A DNA stretch of 64,000 nucleotides, from contig NZ_LFTY01000002.1 in assembly GCF_001078595.1 (NCBI RefSeq), forward strand, positions 3,234,862 through 3,298,861, read 5' to 3'. The DNA is from Candidatus Rhodobacter oscarellae (GTDB taxonomy: Bacteria; Pseudomonadota; Alphaproteobacteria; Rhodobacterales; Rhodobacteraceae). Position numbers and translations under genes: made by a program. The notes under the pieces were generated by a model. It was not told the DNA's origin and did not search any database. It was given only the letters and a program-made list of their open reading frames with translations. The first letter of the stretch is position 1. Each line of letters begins with the position of its first letter. Positions 1 to 11,119 of the stretch are shown here, one piece after another.

Positions 1-912
1 TTGGCCGACAAGATGATCCAGTCCGAGAAGGTGGACGTACTGACCGGCATCATCTGGTCGAACCTCGCCATGGCCGTGGTGCCCGCCGCCACCGCGCAGG
101 GCAAGTTCTACCTCTCGCCGAACGCGGGCCCCAGCGCTCTTGCGGGCAAGGGCTGCCACGAGAACTACTTCAACGTCGCCTGGCAGAATGACAACCTGCA
201 CGAGGCCGCGGGCGCCCATGCCAACAGCGCGGGGCACGCCAAAAGCTTTATCCTGGCGCCGAACTACCCCGCCGGGAAGGACGCGCTGACCGGGTACAAG
301 CGCTTCTTTGAGGGCGAGCTGGCCGGTGAGATCTATACCAAGCTGGGCCAGACGGATTACGCGGCAGAGATCGCGCAGATCCGCGCCTCGGGCGCCGATA
401 GCGTGTTCTTTTTCCTGCCCGGCGGCATGGGGATCTCGTTCCTCAAGCAATACGCCGATAGCGGTGTGGACCTGCCCGTCGTGGGCCCGGCGTTCAGCTT
501 TGACCAGGGCATCCTGCAGGCGGTGGGCGGCGCGGCGCTGGGCGTTGTGAACACCAGCCAGTGGAACAAGGACATCGACAACGCCACCAACGCGGCGTTT
601 GTGTCGAGCTTCCAAGAGAAGTACGGTCGCTTGCCCTCGCTCTACGCCAGCCAGGGCTTTGACACGGCGAACCTGCTGGTGTCCGCCGTGGCCGCGGCGG
701 ATGTCGGCGACGCGGGCGCGTTCCGCGACGCCTTGCGGGCGGCGAACTTCGACAGCACCCGCGGCGACTTCTCCTTTGGGCCGAACCACCACCCGGTGCA
801 GACGATCTACGCCCGCGAGGTGATCCAAGAGGGCGACGTCTTCACCAACAAGATCATCGGCAAGGCGCTGGAGAACCACTCGGACGCCTACGCGGGCGAC
901 TGCAAGATGTGA
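1..912 (+). CDS. ABC transporter substrate-binding protein, HAAT/LivK type (5' truncated)
   Basis: Periplasmic type-1 solute-binding protein of the branched-chain amino-acid/amide ABC family. It is open from the first base of the window, so the signal peptide and the first part of lobe 1 lie outside; 303 residues remain. Visible family features are the lobe-2 start around FILAPNYPAGKDALTGYKRFFEG, a stretch on generating cellular flux (QTDYAAEIAQIRASGADSVF) and a C-terminal part ending with the ligand-cleft segment DFSFGPNHHP. It is followed by livH, livM, livG and livF on the same strand, so it is the receptor of that importer. The ligand cannot be told from sequence; amino acids, amides or aromatic acids are all possible. 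Confidence 0.88.
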   Translation: MADKMIQSEKVDVLTGIIWSNLAMAVVPAATAQGKFYLSPNAGPSALAGKGCHENYFNVAWQNDNLHEAAGAHANSAGHAKSFILAPNYPAGKDALTGYKRFFEGELAGEIYTKLGQTDYAAEIAQIRASGADSVFFFLPGGMGISFLKQYADSGVDLPVVGPAFSFDQGILQAVGGAALGVVNTSQWNKDIDNATNAAFVSSFQEKYGRLPSLYASQGFDTANLLVSAVAAADVGDAGAFRDALRAANFDSTRGDFSFGPNHHPVQTIYAREVIQEGDVFTNKIIGKALENHSDAYAGDCKM

Positions 913-919
913 GCAACCC

Positions 920-984
920 GTCCCGGGCTTGACTCGGGACCTCTAACAGAACGCAGCTAGAGGCCCCGGGTCAGAGCCCGGGGC
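920..984. repeat. Triple hairpin between binding-protein and permease genes (CCCGGG-type)
   Basis: Three adjacent inverted repeats fill the gap after the binding-protein gene. Arms GTCCCGGG/CTCGGGAC lie at 920-940, CCTCTA/TAGAGG at 940-963, and CCCCGGG/GCCCGGGG at 964-983. The first is the same sequence type as the hairpin at 8236-8260. No T-run follows, so a mRNA-stabilising or partially terminating REP-like element is more likely than a simple terminator (inference). Confidence 0.7.
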
Positions 985-1006
985 ACGTTTCACCCAGGCG
1001 CGCATC

Positions 1007-1927
1007 TTGTCCCATATCCTCATCGCAGAGCAGGTCCTGAACGGGCTGCAATTCGGGGTCATGCTGTTTTTGATGGCCGCCGGGTTGACGCTGATCTTTG
1101 GCGTGATGGGGCTGATCAACCTCGCGCATGGCTCGCTTTACATGATCGGGGCGTTCTTCGCCGCGGTGGTGGCGGGCTGGACGGGCTCTTTCCTCTTGGC
1201 GCTGATCGCCGCAATGGCGGCGGCGGCGGCGGCGGGCGCGCTGGTGGAGCTGGTGGTGATCCGGCGGCTCTATGACAAGGACCATTTGGACCAGGTGCTG
1301 GCGACCTTCGCGCTGATCCTGATCTTCAGCGAGGGCACGCGCTGGGTCTTCGGCTCGTTCCCCTTGTTTTTGGACATCCCCGACGCTTTGTCCGGGCCGG
1401 TGACCCTGCCCGGCGGCATCCAATACCCGCTCTACCGGCTGGTGCTGATCGGGACCGGGCTGGGCGTGGCCCTGGGGCTGGGCCTTTTGATCACGCGCAC
1501 GCGGATCGGCATCCAGATCCGCGCGGGCGAGAATGACCGCGAGATGATCGCCGCCTTAGGCGTGGACATCTCGCGGCTTTACACGTTGGTCTTCGCGCTG
1601 GGTGCGGCCCTGGCGGGGCTGGCCGGCGCCCTGGTCGGTGCGATCCAGTCGGTGCAGGTCGGCATGGGCGAGCCGGTGCTGATCCTGGCCTTCGTGGTGA
1701 TCGTGATCGGCGGGATCGGCTCGATCCGCGGCGCTCTGGTGGGCGCGATCCTGGTGGGGCTGACGGACACTTTGGGCGGCGTCTTCCTGCCGGAGCTCTT
1801 CAAGCTCTTCATGGAGCCCTCGGCGGCGACCTCGGTTGGGTCCTCCCTGGCCAGCATGGCGATCTATATCCTGATGGCGGTGGTGCTGATCTGGCGGCCC
1901 ACGGGCCTCTTCGGAGCCCGCGCATGA
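1007..1927 (+). CDS. livH: Branched-chain amino-acid-type ABC transporter permease (LivH family)
   Basis: Inner-membrane permease of the HAAT importer, 306 residues with about eight hydrophobic segments. The N-terminal run LNGLQFGVMLFLMAAGLTLIFG followed by GLINLAHG is the hallmark of LivH proteins, and the C-terminal IVIGGIGSIRGALVGA is the EAA-like loop that contacts the ATPase subunits. The reading frame opens at a TTG (1007) right after the hairpin cluster; no better in-frame ATG precedes the conserved N-terminus. It overlaps livM by 4 bp (ATGA), indicating translational coupling. Confidence 0.93.
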   Translation: MSHILIAEQVLNGLQFGVMLFLMAAGLTLIFGVMGLINLAHGSLYMIGAFFAAVVAGWTGSFLLALIAAMAAAAAAGALVELVVIRRLYDKDHLDQVLATFALILIFSEGTRWVFGSFPLFLDIPDALSGPVTLPGGIQYPLYRLVLIGTGLGVALGLGLLITRTRIGIQIRAGENDREMIAALGVDISRLYTLVFALGAALAGLAGALVGAIQSVQVGMGEPVLILAFVVIVIGGIGSIRGALVGAILVGLTDTLGGVFLPELFKLFMEPSAATSVGSSLASMAIYILMAVVLIWRPTGLFGARA

Positions 1928-2919
1928 GGCGGGAGGCGGCATTGAACGCCGCGATCCTCGTGGCGCTGATCGCGGTGCCTGCCTGGGCGCATCTCAGCGA
2001 CGAGCCCTTCACGATCACGCTCGCCACCCGGGCCGTGATCCTTGCCCTGGCCGCGGTGGGGCTGAACATCGCGCTGGGCATCGGCGGGATGGTGAGCTTT
2101 GGCCACGCGGTCTATTTCGGCATCGGCGGCTACGCGATGGGCATCCTGGCGAGCCACGCGCAGAGCTACACGCCGATGGAGCTGTTCGGGCTGAGCATCG
2201 AGGGCACCAAGTCGATGCTGGTGATCTGGCTGGTGGCGGTGGTGCTGTCGGCGCTCGCGGCCCTGGTGATCGGGCTTCTCAGCCTGCGCACCTCCGGCGT
2301 CTACTTCATCATGATCACCCTGGCCTTCGGGCAGATGTTCTTTTTCTTCTCGATCTCCTGGGCGGCCTATGGCGGCGAGGACGGGCTGTCGATCTATGTG
2401 CGCAACGGGTTCCCGGGGCTGAACACGCTAGTGCCGATCCAGTATTTCGGGCTCTGCCTGGCGATCCTATTGGTGGTCCTTTGGTTCAACGCGCGGCTGG
2501 CGCGCTCGCCCTTCGGGCTGGCGCTGAACGCGGCACGGCAGTCGCCCGCGCGGGCGGAGACGGTGGGGCTGAACCCGATGCGCCTGCGCCTAGTGGCCTT
2601 CGTGATCTCGGGCGCGATCACCGGGCTGGCTGGGGCCTTGTTCGCGGACCTCAACCGCTTTGTGAGCCCGACGATGTTCAGCTGGCAGCTCTCGGGCGAG
2701 ATCACGGTGCTGATCATCATCGGCGGCGTCGGCCGCCTGATGGGGCCGGTGGCGGGCGCGGTGGTGTTCGTGGCGCTTGAGCATCTCTTGGGCGGGTTGA
2801 CCGAGTTCTGGCACATCTACCTCGGCGCGGCCTTGCTGCTTGTGGTGCTCTTTGCGCGCGGTGGGCTGGTGGGGCTGATCGCGGGGCGCCCCGGAGGCGG
2901 AGGTGGTGGCCATGGCTGA
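1924..2919 (+). CDS. livM: Branched-chain amino-acid-type ABC transporter permease (LivM family)
   Basis: Second permease of the importer, 331 residues. The segment AAVGLNIALGIGGMVSFGHAVYFGIGGYAMG is the LivM signature, and IIIGGVGRLMGPVAGA near residue 265 is the cytoplasmic coupling loop. A glycine-rich tail (GRPGGGGGGHG) closes the protein. It starts in the ATGA overlap with livH and ends inside the first codons of livG, so the four genes are tightly coupled. Confidence 0.93.
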   Translation: MRREAALNAAILVALIAVPAWAHLSDEPFTITLATRAVILALAAVGLNIALGIGGMVSFGHAVYFGIGGYAMGILASHAQSYTPMELFGLSIEGTKSMLVIWLVAVVLSALAALVIGLLSLRTSGVYFIMITLAFGQMFFFFSISWAAYGGEDGLSIYVRNGFPGLNTLVPIQYFGLCLAILLVVLWFNARLARSPFGLALNAARQSPARAETVGLNPMRLRLVAFVISGAITGLAGALFADLNRFVSPTMFSWQLSGEITVLIIIGGVGRLMGPVAGAVVFVALEHLLGGLTEFWHIYLGAALLLVVLFARGGLVGLIAGRPGGGGGGHG

Positions 2920-3661
2920 CGCGGTGCTGTCCACCCATGGGATCACCAAGCGCTTTGGCGCGGTGACAGCGTCGGAGGATGTGTCCTTGGAGCTGCGCCC
3001 TGGCGAGATCCACGCCGTGATCGGCCCCAACGGGGCGGGCAAGTCCACGCTGATCGCGCAGATCTGCGGCGGGCTGCGCCCCGATGCGGGGCGGGTGGAG
3101 CTCTTGGGCCGGGACGTCACGGGCCTTGCGACGCCCGAGCGGGCGCGGCTGGGGCTAGGCCGGACCTTTCAGGTCTCGGCGCTGGCGATGGAGGACACGG
3201 TGCTGCAAAACGCCCTGCTGGGGGCTCTGGGTGCCTCTGGGCGGGTCTGGCGATTCCTTGGCGCCGCCTTAGGGGATCGCGCGCTGCGCGCGCAGGCCGA
3301 GGAGGCGCTTGGTCGCGTGGGGCTGGCGGAGCACGCCGCGATGCGGGTCTCTGAGCTAGGCCACGGGCAGCGGCGACTTCTAGAGGTCGCGATCGCCCTG
3401 ACCCTGCAACCCAAAGCCTTCGTGATGGACGAGCCGATGGCCGGCCTGGGCGCGGACGGCTCCAAGCGGATGACGGCGTTCCTGGACGGGCTGCGCGCCG
3501 AGGCGCCGATCCTGCTGGTGGAGCATGACATGGACGCGGTGTTCGCCCTGGCCGATCGCATCTCTGTGCTGGTCTATGGCCGGGTGATCGCCACCGGCAC
3601 CGTGGCCGAGATCCGCGCCAGCGCCGCGGTGCGCGAGGCCTATCTGGGGGAGGAGGCATGA
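2912..3661 (+). CDS. livG: Branched-chain amino-acid-type ABC transporter ATP-binding protein (LivG family)
   Basis: ATPase subunit, 249 residues. Walker A GPNGAGKST is at about residues 38-46, the ABC signature is the relaxed form LGHGQRR, Walker B is AFVMDEPM, and the switch histidine is in LLVEHDMD. The reading frame is open back to a GTG at 2903, but ATG 2912 is preferred because the purine-rich GGAGGCGGAGG lies just upstream and homologues begin close to this residue. It overlaps the end of livM by 8 bp and livF by 4 bp. Confidence 0.92.
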   Translation: MADAVLSTHGITKRFGAVTASEDVSLELRPGEIHAVIGPNGAGKSTLIAQICGGLRPDAGRVELLGRDVTGLATPERARLGLGRTFQVSALAMEDTVLQNALLGALGASGRVWRFLGAALGDRALRAQAEEALGRVGLAEHAAMRVSELGHGQRRLLEVAIALTLQPKAFVMDEPMAGLGADGSKRMTAFLDGLRAEAPILLVEHDMDAVFALADRISVLVYGRVIATGTVAEIRASAAVREAYLGEEA

Positions 3662-4344
3662 GCCTTCTGGCGCTCTCTGATGTCGCCGCGTCCTATGGCG
3701 CGAGCCAGGCCCTGTTCGGCGTCTCCCTAGAGGTTGCGGAGGGCGAGGTGGTCGCGCTGATGGGCCGCAACGGCATGGGGAAATCCACCACGGTGAAGGC
3801 GATCTGCCGTATGCTGCCGGCCTCCGGCGCGTTGCGATTTGACGGCCAGGACCTGACGCGCCTACCCAGCCACCGCGCCGCGCGGCTGGGGATCGGGCTG
3901 GTGCCCGAGGGGCGGCGCTGTTTCGGGGACCTCACGGTTGCGGAAAACCTGCTGGCCGCGTCGCGCGCCGGGGAGTGGGACATGGACCGCGTCTGCGGGC
4001 TATTCCCGCGCCTGGGCGAGCGCCGTGGGCAGCGCGCGGCCTCGCTTTCCGGGGGTGAGCAGCAGATGCTCGCCATCGGGAGGGCGCTGATGACCAACCC
4101 GCGCCTGCTGATCCTGGATGAGGCGACCGAGGGGCTCGCGCCAATCATCCGGCAGGAGATCTGGGCGGCGATTGCCGCATTGAAGGCCAAGACGGGGATG
4201 GCGATCCTGGTGATCGACAAGACACTCGCCGAGCAGCGGCAGGTCTGCGACCGCGCCGTGATCCTGGAACGCGGGCGGGACGTGTGGTCGGGCGACATGA
4301 CGGCGCTGGACGCCGAGGTCACGGCGCGGTTCGTGGGTGTTTGA
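3658..4344 (+). CDS. livF: Branched-chain amino-acid-type ABC transporter ATP-binding protein (LivF family)
   Basis: Second ATPase subunit, 228 residues. Walker A is GRNGMGKST, the signature is LSGGEQQ, Walker B is LLILDEATEGL, and EGRRCFGDLTVAENL is the LivF-type Q-loop region. At the switch position it has VIDKTLA where most LivF proteins carry histidine (H or E/D-H context), a substitution that could slow hydrolysis but is seen in some paralogues. Last gene of the operon; a long hairpin follows at 4371-4430. Confidence 0.92.
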   Translation: MSLLALSDVAASYGASQALFGVSLEVAEGEVVALMGRNGMGKSTTVKAICRMLPASGALRFDGQDLTRLPSHRAARLGIGLVPEGRRCFGDLTVAENLLAASRAGEWDMDRVCGLFPRLGERRGQRAASLSGGEQQMLAIGRALMTNPRLLILDEATEGLAPIIRQEIWAAIAALKAKTGMAILVIDKTLAEQRQVCDRAVILERGRDVWSGDMTALDAEVTARFVGV

Positions 4345-4370
4345 GCGCTTGCGTGCGGTGATGCGCCGCG

Positions 4371-4430
4371 GCCCAATTTCATTCAGCGTGCACGGAATTT
4401 TAACGCGAAGCGCTGGACAATGAAATTGGG
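4371..4430. repeat. Long-stem hairpin element, copy 1
   Basis: A perfect 12-bp inverted repeat, CCCAATTTCATT at 4372-4383 and AATGAAATTGGG at 4419-4430, followed by TGGGAGCC. Inside is a second stem CAGCG/CGCTG. A near-identical copy occurs at 40721-40779 and a divergent one at 55918-55973. This copy lies between two convergent operons, where it could terminate transcription from both sides. The rest of 4345-4554 shows nothing recognisable. Confidence 0.75.
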
Positions 4431-4554
4431 TGGGAGCCCCGCTCGGTATCTCAAGACAGGTCCCCTACCACCACCCGACGATTGTCGGGCGATTCGGATG
4501 AAGATCTCGCTAATATCTTGAACATCTTCCAGCGACGCCGCCGCTCTACTTCAC

Positions 4555-6354
<1,800 letters not shown>

Positions 6355-6356
6355 GC

Positions 6357-7289
6357 CTAGCGGTCCTTTGGATCCAAAGCGTCGCGCAGCCCATCCCCGA
6401 TGAAGAACATCGTGAAGATGATCGCGATAAAGAAGCCCAGCGGGAACATCATCTGCCAGAGCGTGCCATAGGCCATCGTGCCCGCGCCCTCCGAGATCAG
6501 CGCGCCCAGCGAGGTATAGGGCTCGGAGATGCCCAGCCCCAGGAACGAGATAAAGCTCTCCGCCAGGATCATGTCCGGCACCAGAAGCGACGCATAGACG
6601 ATCACCACGCCCAGCAGGTTCGGCAGGATGTGGCGGACGATGATGGCGGGCTCCGAGACGCCCGCCGCCCGGGCCGCCTCGACGAACTCGCGGTTCTTCA
6701 GCGCCAGGGTCTGCGCCCGCACGATGCGGGCCATGGTCAGCCAGCTCACCGCGCCCAGGGCGATGAAGAGCGTGGTAAAGGACCGCCCCGCGACCACCAG
6801 GATCAGGATGATCACCAGCACGGTCGGGATCGCCATCAGGATGTCCACGATGCGCATCATGATGCTGTCCAGCCGCCCGCCGTAATAGCCCGCGATCACG
6901 CCCCAGGCGGTGCCCACGACCAGCGCCATGGTGGCCCCGATCAGCCCGACGATCAGCGAGGTCGAGGTGGCCAGGATGGTACGCGAAAAGAGGTCCCGGC
7001 CCAGGTCATCCGTACCAAAGAAGTGCCCCGTGTCGACGGAGGGCGCGCCCAGCGTGCGCACGTCCCCCATCGCGACCCAATCGATGGTCTCGAAATCCCA
7101 GACGGCAAAGAAAGGCCCGACCACAACGAACAACACAATCGCCGCAAGGATCGCTATGCAGAATATGGCCGCCCGGTTCGCCAGGAACCGATCCCGCGCG
7201 TCGCGCATCAAGGACCGGCCCCGCACGGCGGTGTAATCGGTCACCTCCGCCGCCAGCTCGCCCGCCTTGTCGTATCTCGTATCGACCAT
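6357..7289 (-). CDS. Peptide-type ABC transporter permease (OppC/DppC family)
   Basis: Inner-membrane permease of 310 residues. It has the OppC cytosolic N-terminus ([20 protein letters not shown]), a first membrane span, the periplasmic motif [12 protein letters not shown] and the EAA loop [24 protein letters not shown]. The frame is open 12 codons further up to 7325, but ATG 7289 gives the standard start and leaves a 4-bp gap to the oppB-like gene instead of a 32-bp overlap. Confidence 0.92.
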   Translation of the reverse strand: MVDTRYDKAGELAAEVTDYTAVRGRSLMRDARDRFLANRAAIFCIAILAAIVLFVVVGPFFAVWDFETIDWVAMGDVRTLGAPSVDTGHFFGTDDLGRDLFSRTILATSTSLIVGLIGATMALVVGTAWGVIAGYYGGRLDSIMMRIVDILMAIPTVLVIILILVVAGRSFTTLFIALGAVSWLTMARIVRAQTLALKNREFVEAARAAGVSEPAIIVRHILPNLLGVVIVYASLLVPDMILAESFISFLGLGISEPYTSLGALISEGAGTMAYGTLWQMMFPLGFFIAIIFTMFFIGDGLRDALDPKDR

Positions 7290-7293
7290 GGGG

Positions 7294-8217
7294 TTAGTAC
7301 CTAATCTTGGGGTCGAACCAGGCATAGGCCAGGTCCGTCAGCAGGTTCACGATGATGGTCAGCGCGCCGTAGAGGATCGTCACGCCCAAAAGCACCGCGT
7401 AGTCCCGCGTCAGCGCCGAGTTCACATAGGATTGCCCCAGCCCGCCGGTGGAGAAGTAGATGTCCACAAACACCGACCCCGTCAGCACATACACGAACAC
7501 CGGGCCGAGATAGCTGATCACCGGCAGCAGGGTGGGCTTCATCGCGTGGCGCCAGATGATCTGGCGCTCCGGCAGGCCCTTGGCGCGGGCGGTGCGGATG
7601 AAGTTCGAGTTCAGCACTTCCAGCATGCTCGACCGGGTGATCCGCGCGATGGAGCCCATGAAGGACGTGCTCAAGGCGATCACCGGCATGATCAGATACT
7701 GCCACTGCCCGCCGTTCCAGCCGCCGCCGGGCAGCCAGCCCAGCCACAACGTGAAGGTGAGGATCAGGATCGGCCCCATGATGAAGTTCGGCAGCGCCTG
7801 CGCCGCGATGCCCAGCGACACGGCGGAGTAGTCCAGCCACGAGTTGTGCCGGATCGCCGCGCCCACGCCCAGGCTCACCCCCACCGCCGAGGCCACCACG
7901 AAGCTCAGGAACCCATAGGTCAGCGAGATCGGGAAGCCCTGCGAGATGATGTCGTTCACGTCCCGGTCCTTATAGGCAAAGGACGGGCCGAAATCGAAAT
8001 AGACGAAGATGTTGACCAGATAGTCCCAGAGCTGCTTCCACAGCGGCTGGTCCAGGCCATAGCGCGCCTCGATATTGGCCAGCACGGCGGGCGGGATCGG
8101 GCGCTCGGACGTGAACGGGCCCCCTGGTGCGAAATGCATCAGGTAAAAGCAGGTCACGACCAAGAGGAACAAGGTCGGGATGGCGACCAACAGCCGCCGG
8201 AATGTGTATGAGATCAT
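7294..8217 (-). CDS. Peptide-type ABC transporter permease (OppB/DppB family)
   Basis: Inner-membrane permease, 307 residues. The N-terminus MISYTFRRLLVAIPTLFLLV and the following HFAPGGPF are typical of OppB. The EAA loop is NFIRTARAKGLPERQIIWRHAMKP, and the C-terminal GGLGQSYVNSALTRDYAVLLGV is also conserved in the family. It lies between the binding-protein gene and oppC in transcription order; a hairpin at 8236-8260 separates it from the binding-protein gene. Confidence 0.93.
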   Translation of the reverse strand: MISYTFRRLLVAIPTLFLLVVTCFYLMHFAPGGPFTSERPIPPAVLANIEARYGLDQPLWKQLWDYLVNIFVYFDFGPSFAYKDRDVNDIISQGFPISLTYGFLSFVVASAVGVSLGVGAAIRHNSWLDYSAVSLGIAAQALPNFIMGPILILTFTLWLGWLPGGGWNGGQWQYLIMPVIALSTSFMGSIARITRSSMLEVLNSNFIRTARAKGLPERQIIWRHAMKPTLLPVISYLGPVFVYVLTGSVFVDIYFSTGGLGQSYVNSALTRDYAVLLGVTILYGALTIIVNLLTDLAYAWFDPKIRY

Positions 8218-8235
8218 CTACCTACTCGCGCGCCA

Positions 8236-8260
8236 CCGTCCCGGGCTTGACCCGGGACGG
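8236..8260. repeat. CCCGGG-type hairpin between binding-protein and permease genes
   Basis: Perfect 11-bp arms CCGTCCCGGGC... and ...CCCGGGACGG around a short TTGA loop. It matches the first hairpin of the cluster at 920-984. It sits in the 60-bp gap between the substrate-binding-protein gene (upstream in transcription) and the permease genes, the position where REP elements protect malE mRNA in E. coli. Confidence 0.7.
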
Positions 8261-8277
8261 CGCTGCACCAAGCCTAT

Positions 8278-9903
8278 TTACTCGGCGATCTTATAGAGGT
8301 CTTTGGAGTACCAGTTCTGCTCCACGTTCCCCACGGGCCAGTTCCCCACATCGCTGTCCATCATGTAGACGCCGGCATAGTGGTAGATCGGGATGATGGG
8401 CATCTCTTCGGCGATGATCTGCTCGACCTGGGTGTAGAGGCTGGACGCATCGGTCGACAGCTTGGCCTGCTCCAGCAGGCCATCCACGTCGGCGTTCACG
8501 AATTTACCGTCGTTATAGCCGCTCTCGCTGTCCAGCAGGTCCAGGAAGGTCGAGGCCTCGTTATAGTCGCCGCACCAGGCGCCGCGGGCCAGCTCGAAGT
8601 CCTGGTTGCCGCGGGTCTCAAGAAAGACCTTCCACTCCATGTTGGCCAGCGTCGCCTCGACGCCCAGCTTTTGCTTCCACATCTGGGTCATGGCCACGGC
8701 GATCTTCTTGTGGCCGTCAGAGGTGTTGTAGATCATGTCGAACTGGAGCGGGTTGTTGGGGCCAAAGCCCGCCTCGGCCAGCAGTTCCTTGGCCATCGCG
8801 TCGCGCTCGGCCTGGGCCATCTTGGCCATCTCGGTCTCGGGCGGCGTGAACTCTGCCACGGCGGCCGGGGTGAAGGTGTAGGCCTGCGGTTGGCCGCCCG
8901 CCAGCACGTTCTCGGTGATGATCTTGCGGTCCACCGCCAGGGCCAGCGCCTTGCGCACGCGGACGTCCTTGAAGACCTCGGGGCCGGAGTCGCTCAGGTT
9001 GAACGTGTAGTAGTAGTTGCAGAGCCGCGGGAAGCTGATCGCGACGCCGGGGTATTCCTCCTTGAGGCGCGGGAACTGCCCGGCAGGGATCTCGGTCCGG
9101 TCCAGCTCTCCGGCAAGGAAGCGGGTCAGTGCCACGTTCTCGTCGTTGATCACCAGCGCGACGGTCTTGTCGATGGTGGTGTTGGCGTCGTCCCAATACA
9201 TCGGGTTGCGCTCGCGCACCGAGCGTTCATTCGGCAGGTGCTCGGTCAGCACATAGGCGCCGTTCGACACGATGTTGCCGGGCTTGGTCCAGTCAGAGCC
9301 ATGCGCCTCGATAGTGGCCTTATGCACCGGGAAAGTCGTGCCATGGGTGACCATCTGCGGAAAGTAAGGCAGCGGCGCCGACAGCGTCACCTGCAGGGTG
9401 GTGTCGTTGATCGCCTTCACGCCCAAGTCGCTCAGCGGCTTGTCGCCCTTGATCACGGCGCTGCCGTTCTCGATCGACATCAGCTCGATATACCATTGGT
9501 AGGGCGAGGCCAGCGCGGGCGAGGCGGCGCGCTGCCAGGCATAGACGAAATCGCCCGCGGTCACCGGATCGCCGTTTGACCACTTGGCGTTGTCGCGCAG
9601 GGTGAATGTATAGACGGTGTTATCGTCATTCGCCTCGAAATGGGTGGCCACGCCGGGCACCAGGTTGCCATCGGCGTCCTGGCTCATCAGGCCCTCAAAG
9701 AGGTCGCGCACCATCTCCGAGCCAGACACGTCCTCGACCACGCCCGGGTCGACGGAACTGAACTCGTCGAGCTGGCGATAGGTGAAGGTCTGGTCCTCGG
9801 CCAGCGTCACATCGGCGGGGATATGCCCCCCGGCAAGCGCTGGCGCGGCGAGCATGGTGCTGCACAGGAGAGCCGCGAGGCTATATTTCGTATGCATTGT
9901 CAT
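8278..9903 (-). CDS. Peptide-type ABC transporter substrate-binding protein (OppA/SBP_bac_5 family)
   Basis: Periplasmic receptor of 541 residues and first gene of the operon. The signal peptide is KYSLAALLCSTMLAAPALAGG. The SBP_bac_5 fold is shown by TFTLRDNAKWSNGDPVTAGDFVYAWQRAASP, a run almost identical in kind to OppA of enterobacteria, and by FPVHKATIE and RNPMYWDD. Together with PIIPIYHYAGVYMMDSDV near the C-terminus this places it in the oligopeptide (OppA/MppA) branch rather than the dipeptide branch. The start ATG at 9903 is preceded by GGGAGACA. Confidence 0.93.
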   Translation of the reverse strand: MTMHTKYSLAALLCSTMLAAPALAGGHIPADVTLAEDQTFTYRQLDEFSSVDPGVVEDVSGSEMVRDLFEGLMSQDADGNLVPGVATHFEANDDNTVYTFTLRDNAKWSNGDPVTAGDFVYAWQRAASPALASPYQWYIELMSIENGSAVIKGDKPLSDLGVKAINDTTLQVTLSAPLPYFPQMVTHGTTFPVHKATIEAHGSDWTKPGNIVSNGAYVLTEHLPNERSVRERNPMYWDDANTTIDKTVALVINDENVALTRFLAGELDRTEIPAGQFPRLKEEYPGVAISFPRLCNYYYTFNLSDSGPEVFKDVRVRKALALAVDRKIITENVLAGGQPQAYTFTPAAVAEFTPPETEMAKMAQAERDAMAKELLAEAGFGPNNPLQFDMIYNTSDGHKKIAVAMTQMWKQKLGVEATLANMEWKVFLETRGNQDFELARGAWCGDYNEASTFLDLLDSESGYNDGKFVNADVDGLLEQAKLSTDASSLYTQVEQIIAEEMPIIPIYHYAGVYMMDSDVGNWPVGNVEQNWYSKDLYKIAE

Positions 9904-10036
9904 GATTTGTCTCCCATATGGGGCGCGACCCTATACGCACAGGCGGGTCCGCCTTGTTTACACTATCTGACAGGATAACCGAGATGGCTCAACCGGCAAG
10001 ATCAGTTCGGAAAATGTGACTTCGCGCCTGGCGGGA

Positions 10037-10468
10037 TTACGCCTCTGCGCAGATATCCCCGTGGTGGTCGGCGAGGCGGACGACCAAATGCGGCACGACA
10101 TTCTCCAGCGATAGGAACTTCTCCACCGGCATCCAGCGCGCGGCCTGGCCCTCGTCGCCCAGGCGCGGCGGCGGGAGGGTCAGCCAGCCGGGGCGGGCCA
10201 CAAAGAACCAATGCGCCAGCCCGCCGGGTTGAGGGTTGCGGTAGAGCCTGCGCCAGGTGACGTCCTCGGGGGAGATGCGGATCGCGGCCTCTTCCCAGAG
10301 CTCCCGCAGGGCGCAGTCCAGCGGCGCCTCGGCGCCGTCCCGCCCGCCGCCTGGCAGGTCCCACATGTTGGGGAACGGGATGCCGGGCTTGTTGTCCCGC
10401 AGAAGCGCCAGCACATGGTCCCGCGCCAGGATCGCGATCTTCGCCCCGCTGAAGTCGTTGATGTTCAT
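10037..10468 (-). CDS. NUDIX hydrolase
   Basis: Cytoplasmic nucleotide-diphosphate hydrolase of 143 residues. The NUDIX box GX5EX7REUXEEXGU is seen as G-GRDGA-E-APLDCAL-REL-W-EEA, complete in the metal-binding glutamates. The preceding NMWDLPGG strand is standard. The substrate cannot be named; general housekeeping or 8-oxo-nucleotide types are possible. It lies alone between the oligopeptide operon and a small secreted-protein gene transcribed in the same direction, 70 bp away. Confidence 0.88.
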   Translation of the reverse strand: MNINDFSGAKIAILARDHVLALLRDNKPGIPFPNMWDLPGGGRDGAEAPLDCALRELWEEAAIRISPEDVTWRRLYRNPQPGGLAHWFFVARPGWLTLPPPRLGDEGQAARWMPVEKFLSLENVVPHLVVRLADHHGDICAEA

Positions 10469-10538
10469 GGCGTCTGTGGTAGCGGTTTCTGCCGGTTGGG
10501 GGAACGCCGGAGGTCGGCGGCGGCGGGGCTCCGCCGAG

Positions 10539-10973
10539 TTAGCTCAACCCGGTCACGGTGCAGTCGCGGAATTTCGCCACCGCCGGGGCGGCATCGCTGA
10601 GCGGAATGGCAACGGCCATGTTTCCAAGCAGGGGCGAGGCGACGATGTTGGCCTCCAAGCCCTTGAGAACATTCTCGAACCCCGTGTCCGAGGCGATCAC
10701 CGCCGCGCCGTCATCGCTGAGCACATGCCGGTCCGTCGAGATCACGAAGCCGCGCGGCCCATCAAAGCGGATCGCGTAGGGCGCGGTGTCGGGCCAGGTG
10801 CGGTCGGCCAGGGTGACGGAGATCGCATAGGGCACAGCCCGCGCGGGGTCATAGGTCACCACCATCTCGGCGCTGTCAGTGCCGTGCCAGATCGTGCAGA
10901 TCGGATCGGCGGTGAAGTCCCAGGCATGGGCGGCGGGCGCGGCGGCAAGGCAGAGGGCGGTCAGAAGTCGCAT
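10539..10973 (-). CDS. Small secreted protein of unknown function
   Basis: 144 residues with a signal peptide (MRLLTALCLAAAPAAHA, cleavage after AHA). The mature part, about 127 residues, contains two cysteines (in PICTIW and RDCTV) that could form a disulfide, and repeated beta-type segments such as GFVISTDRHVLSDDG. I do not recognise the family. The frame is open far upstream, but ATG 10973 is chosen because it directly precedes the signal peptide. Periplasmic location is inferred. Confidence 0.75.
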   Translation of the reverse strand: MRLLTALCLAAAPAAHAWDFTADPICTIWHGTDSAEMVVTYDPARAVPYAISVTLADRTWPDTAPYAIRFDGPRGFVISTDRHVLSDDGAAVIASDTGFENVLKGLEANIVASPLLGNMAVAIPLSDAAPAVAKFRDCTVTGLS

Positions 10974-11119
10974 GCCCGGAGTGTAGCGCCCTGGCGCGCA
11001 ATGTCGATGACGCGCCAAATCGCGGGTGGTCGCAAGCGGGGTTAAGGGGATGTGAACGCCGCGCCCGCCCTGTGACGGCGAATCGGGTGTTAACGCCATA
11101 TATTGCAGGGAAAAGCGGT

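Noticed and set aside
4200-4260. Loss of the switch histidine in the first livF (VIDKTLA) as a sign of inactivation
   Set aside because: The remainder of the gene is intact and such substitutions occur in active LivF paralogues; not enough to call decay.
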